This document shows, piece after piece, positions 38,302-46,570 of a DNA stretch of 64,000 bases. Below the pieces are notes generated by a model. That model searched no databases and had not been told where the DNA came from. It worked only from the letters and a program-made list of their open reading frames with translations. Made by a program: the position numbers and the translations under genes. Origin of the DNA: Paramoeba atlantica (Eukaryota; Discosea). The stretch lies in the NCBI GenBank assembly GCA_977017575.1, contig CDRNVI010000019.1, positions 186,001-250,000 on the forward strand, given 5' to 3'. Within the stretch, counting starts at the first letter, position 1. The number at the start of each line of letters is the position of its first letter.

Positions 38302-38441
38302 TATTAGAAATTGGTAGCATACTGAAAGGGGAAAGGGGACTATGTGGTGTGCGACGAGCAGCACTCATCGCATCTACCGAACAAGTTTCATTTCTCCCAT
38401 AAAAACAAAATTTGGACTGATATTTCCAATGCGAAGGTATC

Positions 38442-41258
38442 TTACGACATGAAGACATCCACGTCTGACTTGGCAGTTGGCTCTGTGCCCCGAAGAAAAG
38501 CGTGTTCTAAAAGTTGCTCTACTGTCGCCCTCTTTTCTGAATCTCTTTCAAAGCACTTTAAAAGAAAATCTGCAAGCAAAGGGTCTAATTCTGTTGGTAA
38601 GTTTGGTGGTAAGCCGGATGTTTCAGTAATTTGCTGCATTGCTTGATACAGTGTTGCTGCCTGTCTCCATGGTGGTCGACCTCCATTGAGCATTTCCACA
38701 ATTGTACACCCGAAGGACCATACGTCTGAATTGTACGTCCACTTGACTCCATGAAATGCCTCGGGCGCCATCCAAAGAGGGGTTCCCGTAATCGTCGCAG
38801 TTTCGGAACCAGTGACCAATTTTTTGGCCGTTCCAAAATCAGCAACTTTCAGAACGCCTGTTTTGGAAATCAGTACATTGTCTCCTTTGAGATCACGATG
38901 TACAATCTGATGATTATGAAGGTGCTTTAACGCACTCAATATCTGGGTAGCGTAGCTTTGTAACGTTACTTTACTGAGGCCCCCACTTGGAAGTTTTCGG
39001 CACATTTGGCTAAGGCTTCCTCCTTCAGCGTACTCCATCGCAATGGTAATGTCACGTGTGTTGCGATTCAGCTGACAACCGTAATACTTGATCAAATTCC
39101 TATGTTCGGGAAGTTCCCTCATTAGGTTAACTTCTCTCACAATACTCTGTGCTTCCTTGAGAGAAAGTCGGTCACGATGCTTCCCTTTTAGAGGAATGAC
39201 TTTCAATGCGACAACGGTTCCTGTATCTTCTCTAAACGCTTTGAATACTTTACCGTGAGCCCCACGTCCGATGAGATGCCCGCGGGTAAACTTCAATGTT
39301 GGGCTACTATCTGCGGATTTCGCGGCGATATCCATAAAAATATAATCCGTTGCTGAACGGGAAGTATTGTCAGAGAATGGTGAAGGACTTGGTGCTGATG
39401 ACGGACTTCCTTGTGGTGACTCTGTGTCAAGATCTGACGAAAACGAGAATGATTCCTGTTGAGTTGGTGTTGAAGGACTTGAGAGTGCTCCGTTGTTCAC
39501 AGTATATGCGCTTTCTTCCTCCGGCGCTGGTAGCAGAGATTGCAATGCTGGAGGTTTTTCGGATCTTACGGAACCCATTGAAGAAATAATGTCTTCTGAA
39601 GATGTAGTGAATGCCTCACACTGGCTTGATTTTTTCTTACGATAAAGCAATATACTCATTAATGCAGCGTTCAGAAGAAAACAGACGCTTATCCATACAA
39701 GAAAAATACGTTTGTAATGATGCCTGTGAAGGAAAGGGGCCAATTGTCTTGCCGTCGGAGGTAATTCTATGCTAAAAATAAGGACCGATTCCGAAGGCTG
39801 TAGTTCCGTACTGCTATGAGCAAATAATTTGTTGCGACCCTTTTTGCTTACAGTCACCGTTGGCTGCTCAAAGACATCTGAAGATTCCTTTGAAACGCAG
39901 TGTTTACCCCCCACAACAGCAATAGTATATTCATTCAGTCGGGCATTCGGTAGATTTCCAGAGTATACCGCGTGCATGGAAGAGCCCGCAAGCTGAAAAT
40001 TATTACTCTCCAGTGATCCAAGTAAAAGATTCAAGTTCACAACTCGCCAACCACAGCTACGACAACTGAGGTCCAAAACCTCTGCAAAAGGAACTATATT
40101 GCCGTCTTCGCCGAACCCACCAAAAACAAACAAGTAATTTTTGCCCTTTGTTCCGTCACCAACTACTATAACAGAATGGTGACTCCTTGCGTAATGAAGC
40201 GGAGCGTATGGCTTCCATCCTAATTGCTCCTTAAAAAACCAAACTTTGTTCGTAACTGCACCGTTTGATATGAGTTGACCCCCAATCACAAACAAGATCC
40301 GTAAGGCATACAATGCGATTCGATGTCCACGTAAGCTCTCTGGCAAAAGAGCAACGACCTTTTTCTGATAAAATATTGGCCAATGAACAGTATCGTACTC
40401 AACAATTTCCCTGGAACAGTTCACACTATCCAATACTTCCCCTGAGAAACCTTGTCTTGGTGATAACACTGCAGGTTCAATAATTTTGCTATGCTTGCGA
40501 ATCCGTGAAGAATCTTTACTTGTACTTATATCCTGCTGCCTTGAGTGTCCGACAGAATGTTGAGCATTTATTTCTTTGCGTACATTATGTATCCTCACGC
40601 CGCCTCCGACCCAGATATAATCCCCAAGTTGAACAATCGTACTTTCACTCACTGGTGGAACGTTCGTTCCCCACGGCTCTCCATGCTCAGGAGGGGCATA
40701 CCAATGAGGTTCTAACCACTGCTCAGTGGCCAAATCGAACACATCCGTATGTTCTGGAATATGGCCTCGTGGACCCACGCCACCTAACAATATGGCTACG
40801 TGATTGTGTATAACTGCACCAGAAGCATTCACTCTAGGAGTATGATACAACCCGGTATGATCCCCTGGGAGAGAAAACCACTTACGTTTCTCCATATCAT
40901 ATTTGAAATTTCTGGTGGCCCAAGTGCCATTCGAATACGTACCCCCGAAAACATAAAGACCAGATGCATACAGAAGAGTTACTGAGCCCAATCGTGGACC
41001 GTCAGGAAGAGTTTCGGTATGCGGCTTTCCGACAAGTGCGATTGAGATGTTCAATTCGGTTAAAGAACACGAAATATTTTTTCTGACCATAGAGTCCGCT
41101 GAGTAAACTCTATGCATATTTTCTTGGCGGAAAAACGGATCCAAGTAGGTACGACCCAAAGTCAAACCCAATAAGACGCTCCCCACGAGAGGCAGTAATA
41201 TTGTTTGAAGACAATACTGACGTTCTGACAGAGTGCTGCATACTCTATTAACCGACAT
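38442..41258 (-). CDS. Kelch-ectodomain receptor-like Ser/Thr kinase 1
   Basis: 938 residues. A hydrophobic signal anchor/peptide lies at ~17-36 (TILLPLVGSVLLGLTLG). Residues ~75-500 hold kelch-type repeats with GG blades (LYVFGGTYSNGTW, VAILLGGVGPRG, DYIWVGGG, LFVIGGQLI, YLFVFGGFGEDG), with sequons such as NGT and NAS. A transmembrane segment follows at ~515-538 (FLVWISVCFLLNAALMSILL) with a basic stop (YRKKKSS), a Ser-rich juxtamembrane region, then a STE11/MEKK-like kinase at ~655-925: GRGAHGKVFKA, VALKVI, HRDLKGDN, VADFGTAKK, TPLWMAPEA. All catalytic residues are present. Predicted topology is ectodomain outside, MAPKKK-type kinase inside. It is a paralogue of the gene at 46571. The ligand is unknown. 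Confidence 0.88.
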   Translation of the reverse strand: MSVNRVCSTLSERQYCLQTILLPLVGSVLLGLTLGRTYLDPFFRQENMHRVYSADSMVRKNISCSLTELNISIALVGKPHTETLPDGPRLGSVTLLYASGLYVFGGTYSNGTWATRNFKYDMEKRKWFSLPGDHTGLYHTPRVNASGAVIHNHVAILLGGVGPRGHIPEHTDVFDLATEQWLEPHWYAPPEHGEPWGTNVPPVSESTIVQLGDYIWVGGGVRIHNVRKEINAQHSVGHSRQQDISTSKDSSRIRKHSKIIEPAVLSPRQGFSGEVLDSVNCSREIVEYDTVHWPIFYQKKVVALLPESLRGHRIALYALRILFVIGGQLISNGAVTNKVWFFKEQLGWKPYAPLHYARSHHSVIVVGDGTKGKNYLFVFGGFGEDGNIVPFAEVLDLSCRSCGWRVVNLNLLLGSLESNNFQLAGSSMHAVYSGNLPNARLNEYTIAVVGGKHCVSKESSDVFEQPTVTVSKKGRNKLFAHSSTELQPSESVLIFSIELPPTARQLAPFLHRHHYKRIFLVWISVCFLLNAALMSILLYRKKKSSQCEAFTTSSEDIISSMGSVRSEKPPALQSLLPAPEEESAYTVNNGALSSPSTPTQQESFSFSSDLDTESPQGSPSSAPSPSPFSDNTSRSATDYIFMDIAAKSADSSPTLKFTRGHLIGRGAHGKVFKAFREDTGTVVALKVIPLKGKHRDRLSLKEAQSIVREVNLMRELPEHRNLIKYYGCQLNRNTRDITIAMEYAEGGSLSQMCRKLPSGGLSKVTLQSYATQILSALKHLHNHQIVHRDLKGDNVLISKTGVLKVADFGTAKKLVTGSETATITGTPLWMAPEAFHGVKWTYNSDVWSFGCTIVEMLNGGRPPWRQAATLYQAMQQITETSGLPPNLPTELDPLLADFLLKCFERDSEKRATVEQLLEHAFLRGTEPTAKSDVDVFMS

Positions 41259-41273
41259 TTATGTACATAGAGA

Positions 41274-41651
41274 CTAAAATTGAAGAGATTTCTTTAATCG
41301 TGGACAGCAAAAGTCACGAATAAAAGCTTGTCGCAAAGGGCTTTTTACATGCAGGGGGTGCACGAAAATATTGAGGATAAAATTCGTAAATGTTGGCCAA
41401 TTTTGGAAGGTAGCATCGCATTCGAGAGCTCTCATAGAGTTACATGTGATATTATTACCTATCGCGCATTCTTGGGATTGTTTCCTAATTTTTTCCAATT
41501 GTTGAACCTGAATTCTGGTTGCCACAAAGTGCCATACACCCCTGTTCCACTTTTTTGCCCGCAATTGATTGAGCACACCAGATGAGCTTTTCGAATTTTC
41601 TTTTTTAGGCTCTTCGTTATACGCGGTGGTCGCTTTCAACTTAGAAGTCAC
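41274..41651 (-). pseudogene. Open frame without ATG start beside inverted repeat
   Basis: A 125-codon frame on the array strand, 16 bp upstream of the first kelch kinase start. Its first possible codon is GTG and its 5' part lies inside the inverted repeat at 41602-41710. The middle is protein-like (KWNRGVWHFVATRIQVQQL, then AFIRDFCCPRLKKSL at the end). It may be the 3' remnant of a host gene cut off by repeat insertion, or chance. No family recognised. Confidence 0.3.
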
Positions 41652-41710
41652 TCATGCTGCGCGCTTCGCGTTGAAAACTACCACCGCGTATGACGAAGAG
41701 CCTAAAAAAA
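41602..41710. repeat. 40-bp imperfect inverted repeat (hairpin)
   Basis: Arms 41602-41641 and 41671-41710 match at 37 of 40 positions around a 29-base spacer. Each begins or ends with TTTTTTAGGCTCTTCGT and contains ACGCGGTGGT. The transcript could form a long stem. A third, single copy of the unit lies at 42421-42478. Confidence 0.9.
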
Positions 41711-42151
41711 AAATTGGCTTCGAAAGCAGGAGAAACCGGAAGGATTGGAGCCAAAATTAGCCAATTTTAGGGTAGAAATAGGGTTATTTTTGCGTACTTT
41801 TGTTCTCAGAGCACTAAATTCGACTTTTTTTAAATCACTCGTACGCATGAATGTAAGGCTACAGAACGTAATCGGTATAGAATTCGAGTCCAACGACACC
41901 ATTCTTCCGGGACAAAAACCGGGACAAAAATACCCCTTCGGGACCGAAAAATACTTTTTGGCATTTTTTAGTCAAATTTGGGCCATTTTGGTAGGCGCAC
42001 CACGGCTCATAGAAGGGGTATCTCGTGAAACCAACTGCGGAGAAAGCTAGTATATGCCGAACTCTCAAAATACAATAGGGGAAACAGTTTTAAAAAAGTA
42101 TTTTTTTTGCCATTTTTTTCGCCAAGTTGAATTTTTTTTGCAAAAGAATTT

Positions 42152-42774
42152 GGGTAACCGGCACTATAAATGTAGGTTAAAATCCATTTTTTTCTGATGA
42201 TTTTTTTCCGCTCGAAAAAACTTTTACATGACTTTTTAAAACGTTTCCACTCATACTCATGTCGTTCCAACTTATATTTCAATGCTTGGAATACTCAATG
42301 GACCGCCCAGGATATACTACATTGGCCTACTACATTGGTCTACTTGGTACTGGTGACCTGTAAAAAGGATAAGGTGCGCTCCCAGACGCTCCCAGACACT
42401 CCCATCCAGTTTGAACCCTCTTAGAAGCCACCACGGCTACCCCCTTCGCGTTGAGAACTGCTTCCGCGTTTAACGCAGAGACTAAAAAGGAAAAAATTGC
42501 GAAACGATCCAGAATAATCCAACTTTTGGTACAAATACTCGATTCTCCCCATATTTCGTATTCTCCCCATATTTCGGACGTTTTTTGGGGTCTTACCATT
42601 AGAGGTAGGGGGCACATCTGATCGAAAAAACGTGTGGTCTGGTAAGTAAGCTAAAAAAATAAATAAGAAAAGAGATCAACGAAAGATCAAAAACTTTTTC
42701 CTGAGTCCTTTTGGGCATGATTGTTCAAACAAATTTTACTTGTTTTCAACCTACATTTATAGTGCCGGTGAACC
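42152..42774. mobile_element. Non-autonomous element with ~31-bp inverted ends
   Basis: The ends at 42152-42182 and 42743-42774 are inverse copies (core CCGGCACTATAAATGTAGG identical, flanks nearly so). The 623-bp interval has no long frame and carries one copy of the GCG-rich unit seen at 41602-41710. Probably a MITE or the remains of a larger element. No clear target duplication is seen. Confidence 0.65.
42421..42478. repeat. Diverged single copy of the 41602-41710 unit
   Basis: Reads AGAAGCCACCACGGCTAC, then CTTCGCGTTGAGAACTGC, then CCGCGTTTAACGCAGAGACT. It aligns along its length with the 41645-41706 arm (AGAAGTCACTCATG, CTTCGCGTTGAAAACT, CCGCGTATGACGAAGAGCCT). It lies inside the element at 42152-42774. 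Confidence 0.7.
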
Positions 42775-43135
42775 AAAAATTTTTCCGAAAAAATCCGAAC
42801 TTGTCGGACCCGTCCTGCGCATACGTGGGGGGGTCACCCCCGGGTAGGGGGGTGGAAAATACGTACCAAGACCCTGGCTACCCGTTCTGCGCTTTTGTTT
42901 CGAAAAATAATTTTTTCAAAAAAAAATTCGTGCGGTATGCCCCCCATGGACCCCCCAAGGGTCCGATTTTTTTTTTGAAATTTTTTGGACCACCGGAGCC
43001 CCTTTTATATATTTTTCTTCTATTATATTACTGTGTTCCTCTTATATTTTCACTGTTTTTGTTCACTTTTTTTTCAATAATCGAGGGTAAAGCGGTAGTT
43101 ATACAACCACCGCAATTTTTTCAGCAAAGTACGTA

Positions 43136-43492
43136 CTGTCCCCCCCGTACGTAAGAGTCCGCCGATTTTAGGCAATTGGACTCCTAAGTGGAGGGGTCAC
43201 AATTTTTCGGACTCTTAAGTGGGAGGGGGCCGCATTTTTTCCTAAAATTTCAATATGGCCGGTTCCGTTTTTTTTTCCTCTATTTTTTCTATTTTTGTAC
43301 CATCAAGTACAAATCGCTTGGAAATATTAAAAACGCAATGGGCAGACAAAAAACAAAATCAAAGAAAATAGAAAAAAATCAAAGAAAAAAAAATCTGGCG
43401 GCGCTTCGCGCCGCAGGCAGCCCGAGGTTCCGTCAAAAAGGACTCTTAAGTAGGGGGAGTACCCCGCGGACTCTTAAGTAGGGGGGGGGCAG
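43136..43492. mobile_element. C-tract MITE with TA target, 357 bp
   Basis: Flanked by TA at 43134-43135 and 43493-43494. Ends read CTGTCCCCCCCGTACGTAAG at the left and the reverse complement of CTGCCCCCCCCCTACTTAAG at the right, both followed by AGTCCGC. The motif GGACTCTTAAGTAGGGGG is repeated near each end. No coding capacity. The structure resembles the other C-tract elements in this window. Confidence 0.85.
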
Positions 43493-43688
43493 TAAAAGAT
43501 TCGCGAGATCGTGTAAAAAATGAGTTTTTCACCCCTTGTTTCAGCTGTGGTAGCTAAGCAAAAAAGGTTCGTTTTTTCCACGTTTTTCAGTAACAAATTG
43601 TGTTTTTTTGTGTTTTTTTAGGTTATTTTACCAGAATTTATGTATACTTCTATCTACCATTTCTCTTTTGAAATGTCCTGATTACTGT

Positions 43689-44702
43689 TACCCCCCCTTA
43701 CTTAGCCCCCACTTTTTGGCCCAAAACCCATACTTTGTGGTGAAGTAAGGGGGGTGAATAAGCGACTCAAGGTTCGATCAATTTATAGTTCTCTCGGAAA
43801 TCCTCAAATTATTGAAGTACACTATGCTATCGACATTGAGCATAATTCCCTTTTCTCGAGTGTTGTAATACGTCGCGTTGCACATTCTACATTTTTTATA
43901 TTTTATGTTTCTTTTAGATTGTCTACGATGTCCCATGCGTTTTTAACATTCCCCCCATGAAAATTTCTTACATCGTAAAATTTTGAATGATGTCGCAGAA
44001 CATAACGCATTGAACCAATTTAAATTTTAGAACTACAAGACGCTGTGGCGCAACTTTATGATCAAAGCGATGATGAAACTGACTTGGAAGAAAACCATTC
44101 TGAATTAGAAATGGTTCAACGAATCTAAAACATTTCGGATTTGACAGTATTAAATAAATATATATACTGTATGTCATTATACGATCGGATTGCTCCGATC
44201 GGTCACTGGCAAGCCAGACTCTTCACAGCTAGATTTGGAAGATTCGAGGCCGACGTCCTCTACCTGTTTTCGTTAGTACAAGACGGCATCAACGTGCTGC
44301 TACTAACCCGTTGTGTCGACGAATCGTACGGTGAACCCATGATAATCTTCAAAAGTCATCATTCCTGCAGCTACGTAGCCTTCCTGTAGCCGTTAACGTT
44401 CCCCCCGGAACGTTAAACCGGACTGTGGTTTAAAATCCCGGTATGACGGCGTCGTCACCAAGAAAGTTGCACCACAAACCTTTGTGCATCGATCTTTGTG
44501 TGCCATCTGTGTCCCCCCTTGAAGACCACTGGGCGTGGCTCTGCCTCGCCTTACAACGATGCAACGGTCGGTTGCAGTGCACCCCTCCGGCTGTGTAAAG
44601 AGGTGGTAAGTTGCCTGGAGAAAAATCTGACACCCCCCTTACTTCACCACACGTCCAGTGACTAACTGTGGTGAAGTAAGGGGGGAGGCGAAGTAAGTAA
44701 GG
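43689..44702. mobile_element. ~1-kb element with hairpin termini
   Basis: An exact 20-bp inverted repeat GTGGTGAAGTAAGGGGGGTG lies at 43737-43756 and, inverse, at 44631-44650. Each end can also fold on itself: CCCCCCTTACTT with AAGTAAGGGGGG at the left (43692-43754), and an 18-bp perfect stem (44633-44650 with 44668-44685) at the right. Inside is an acidic coding scrap (DQSDDETDLEENHSELE, near 44062-44112) and an 82-codon frame with no known domain (44141-44389), plus a 10-bp hairpin TTAACGTTCC at 44394-44417. Outer borders are approximate. Probably a deleted DNA transposon. Confidence 0.65.
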
Positions 44703-45468
44703 TTCAAATTTACTTCAGTCTAACCGTTCACGCATACCCAACGCTTGGCAGTGTCCTCGTGACACCCAAACGCCTTGGCGTCTGCAGGAAAAGAATCCGT
44801 TTCCTTAATCATAGTCTAACTAGTATTTTAGTACGTACTAAAATACTAGTAATCGACTAGTACGTAATATAGTACGTACTATGAGATACTACTTTTTTGG
44901 AATGGAAGGATTTTTTTTCTCAGGTATTGCGGCACTCCTATTTGACAAAACAAATCGTTACTTTTGATCGAAACAGACGAGACAACCTATTTTGCATGGG
45001 CATAGTACAGTATAGAGGACTTTTGCGAGTATTTTCACGGTCGACGCTCGGAGCTCTGCTTTTAGAGAGGGATGGGGATAACTTAAAGAGGAAAAACTGC
45101 TGCTTGAGAACTGCTGATGAGGTATTATAACTGCTGATGATGAGGAACCATCGGAAAAATAATTAAGTTAATTATTTTTTACCAAAAGTATCCTACGAGA
45201 GGATCTCAGTTGCCCATGAGGTGCATAAATTAATCTAATTCGTTTCTGCACCTTTCGTTGTCAGAAAAAGCCCTCTTCTGGGGCATAGTGCTGAAGTAAT
45301 GTCGAGCTAAATTCAGTCACTAAATTCACAAAAATAATCAGTTTTTTCTAAAACCCACAAATGTTTGCGTGTTAAAAAATCAAGTTCTTTTTCGAATTTT
45401 TGATACTTCCCTCAAAAGGGGCTGTGGGTACTGTTTTTTCCCAAAAAATATTTTTCTTGTCATTTCCA
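44703..45468. other. Non-coding spacer in transposon-rich block
   Basis: Contains the 32-bp palindrome at 44819-44850 and short frames without ATG starts. No recognisable gene. Part of the debris between the two kelch kinase genes. Confidence 0.5.
44819..44850. repeat. Perfect 32-bp palindrome
   Basis: ACTAGTATTTTAGTAC is followed at once by its exact reverse complement. Just downstream, 44856-44881 has a related, shorter set (ACTAGTACGTAATATAGTACGTACT). It may be a fused pair of element ends or a hairpin-forming site. Confidence 0.95.
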
Positions 45469-46568
45469 GTGCACCACTTTTCTTAAAAACTGTATTCTCA
45501 TATCCAATGCACCATCAATTATTTAAAGAAGTATTATTTTATAATATCCTTCGGATCTACACTACAAATCCGCCATTATTCAAGACTTAGTCTTTACGAT
45601 CGTAATCGTATTCATGCACTCTTCGCATCTGGCGAGAGTCGGCGAAGCATAGCTCGCATAATTGGCAAAAGTCACAGCACTGTTTGTCGCGAGTTGGCGC
45701 GTAATGCAAGAAGGGGTCAGTGCTATGAGGGGATGAGGGCACATACGCCTCTTGTGTAAAAGGGTAAAGCCTCACAAGATACAAGGCCTTTTGCAAGAGG
45801 AAGTCAGCTCTCGACTTCAAAAGAAGCACAGCCCGAAACAGATTGCAAATACGATCCGGAGCTGTCGTACCGCCTCGACTTCTACCATATATCGCCACAT
45901 TCGTCGCAACGCGTCCTTGGGCGGCAAGTTGTACACCCATTTGCGGATCCGGCGAAAGAGGCCATACCGTCGTCGCGCTAGACCTGATCGCAGCGCGATT
46001 CCCAACCGAACGCCACTTGAAAATCGACCAGAAGTAGTCAATAAGCGTCGGCGCTACGGCGATTGGGAAGCAGACTTCGTCGACGGCCGAGGACATACCG
46101 GATATATTCTTACCCTGTGCGAGCGTAAGAGTCGCATCCTTGTTCTTCTCAAGTTGGAATCTAAGAACGCGAAGGAGGTAAGCAAACAAATTGTAGACGG
46201 GTTAAAGAACACAGGGTTCGGACGATCACATACGACAACGGAACAGAATTCTGACACCATGAAGAAGTAAACAAAGAATTAAAATGCAAGTCTTTCTTTT
46301 GCGCTCCGTACTATTCGTGGGAGAAAGGGTCTGTGGAACATGCAAACGATTTGATCCGTCAATTCCATCAGAAAACCGAATTTTTTGAGTATTTGAACCA
46401 AAGTGAATTAAACAAAACAGCATTAGAATTGAGCACTCGTCCTCGGAAATTATTAAAATATCGTTCTCCAATGGATTTTGTGAATGAACTCCTCTACATA
46501 TGTGCATAAGGCCATAGTTCGTAAATCTTTCATGGACTAGTGGTCCAGTTTTTAAAAAAGTGTAGCAC
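45469..46568 (+). mobile_element. IS30-family transposon, degenerate
   Basis: A 1.1-kb unit with terminal inverted repeats: 45469-45492 begins GTGCACCACTTTTCTTAAAA, and the inverse of 46546-46568 begins GTGCTACACTTTTTTAAAAA, about 20 of 23 matching with one indel. The size and the single transposase gene are as in bacterial IS30 elements. No clear short target duplication is seen. It lies immediately past the stop of the second kelch kinase gene; the right end overlaps up to about 3 bp before that stop. Confidence 0.8.
45592..46509 (+). pseudogene. IS30-family DDE transposase, inactivated
   Basis: The N-terminal helix-turn-helix reads GESRRSIARIIGKSHSTVCR, the textbook IS30 pattern (GxSxxxIAxxLGRSxSTIxRE). 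The middle has HSPKQIANTIR, then TSTIYRHIRRN, then IPNRTPLENRP and RYGDWEADFVDG with the first Asp. The second Asp is in TYDNGTEF and the Glu in YYSWEKGSVEHANDLIRQF; the end is LSTRPRKLLKYRSPMDFVNE. The reading frame shifts near 45750 and near 46220, and TGA occurs at 46252. Full family length (~305 codons) is otherwise kept, so the copy is old but not ancient. A start codon is not obvious. Confidence 0.88.
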
Positions 46569-46570
46569 TT

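Noticed and set aside
44141-44389. 82-codon plus frame as a host gene
   Set aside because: It lies inside the hairpin-ended element, lacks any known domain and is on the opposite strand to all host genes.
45469-46568. Bacterial contamination as the source of the IS30-like unit
   Set aside because: It is embedded within the same array, has decayed frames and abuts an intact eukaryotic kinase gene; still worth read-level confirmation.
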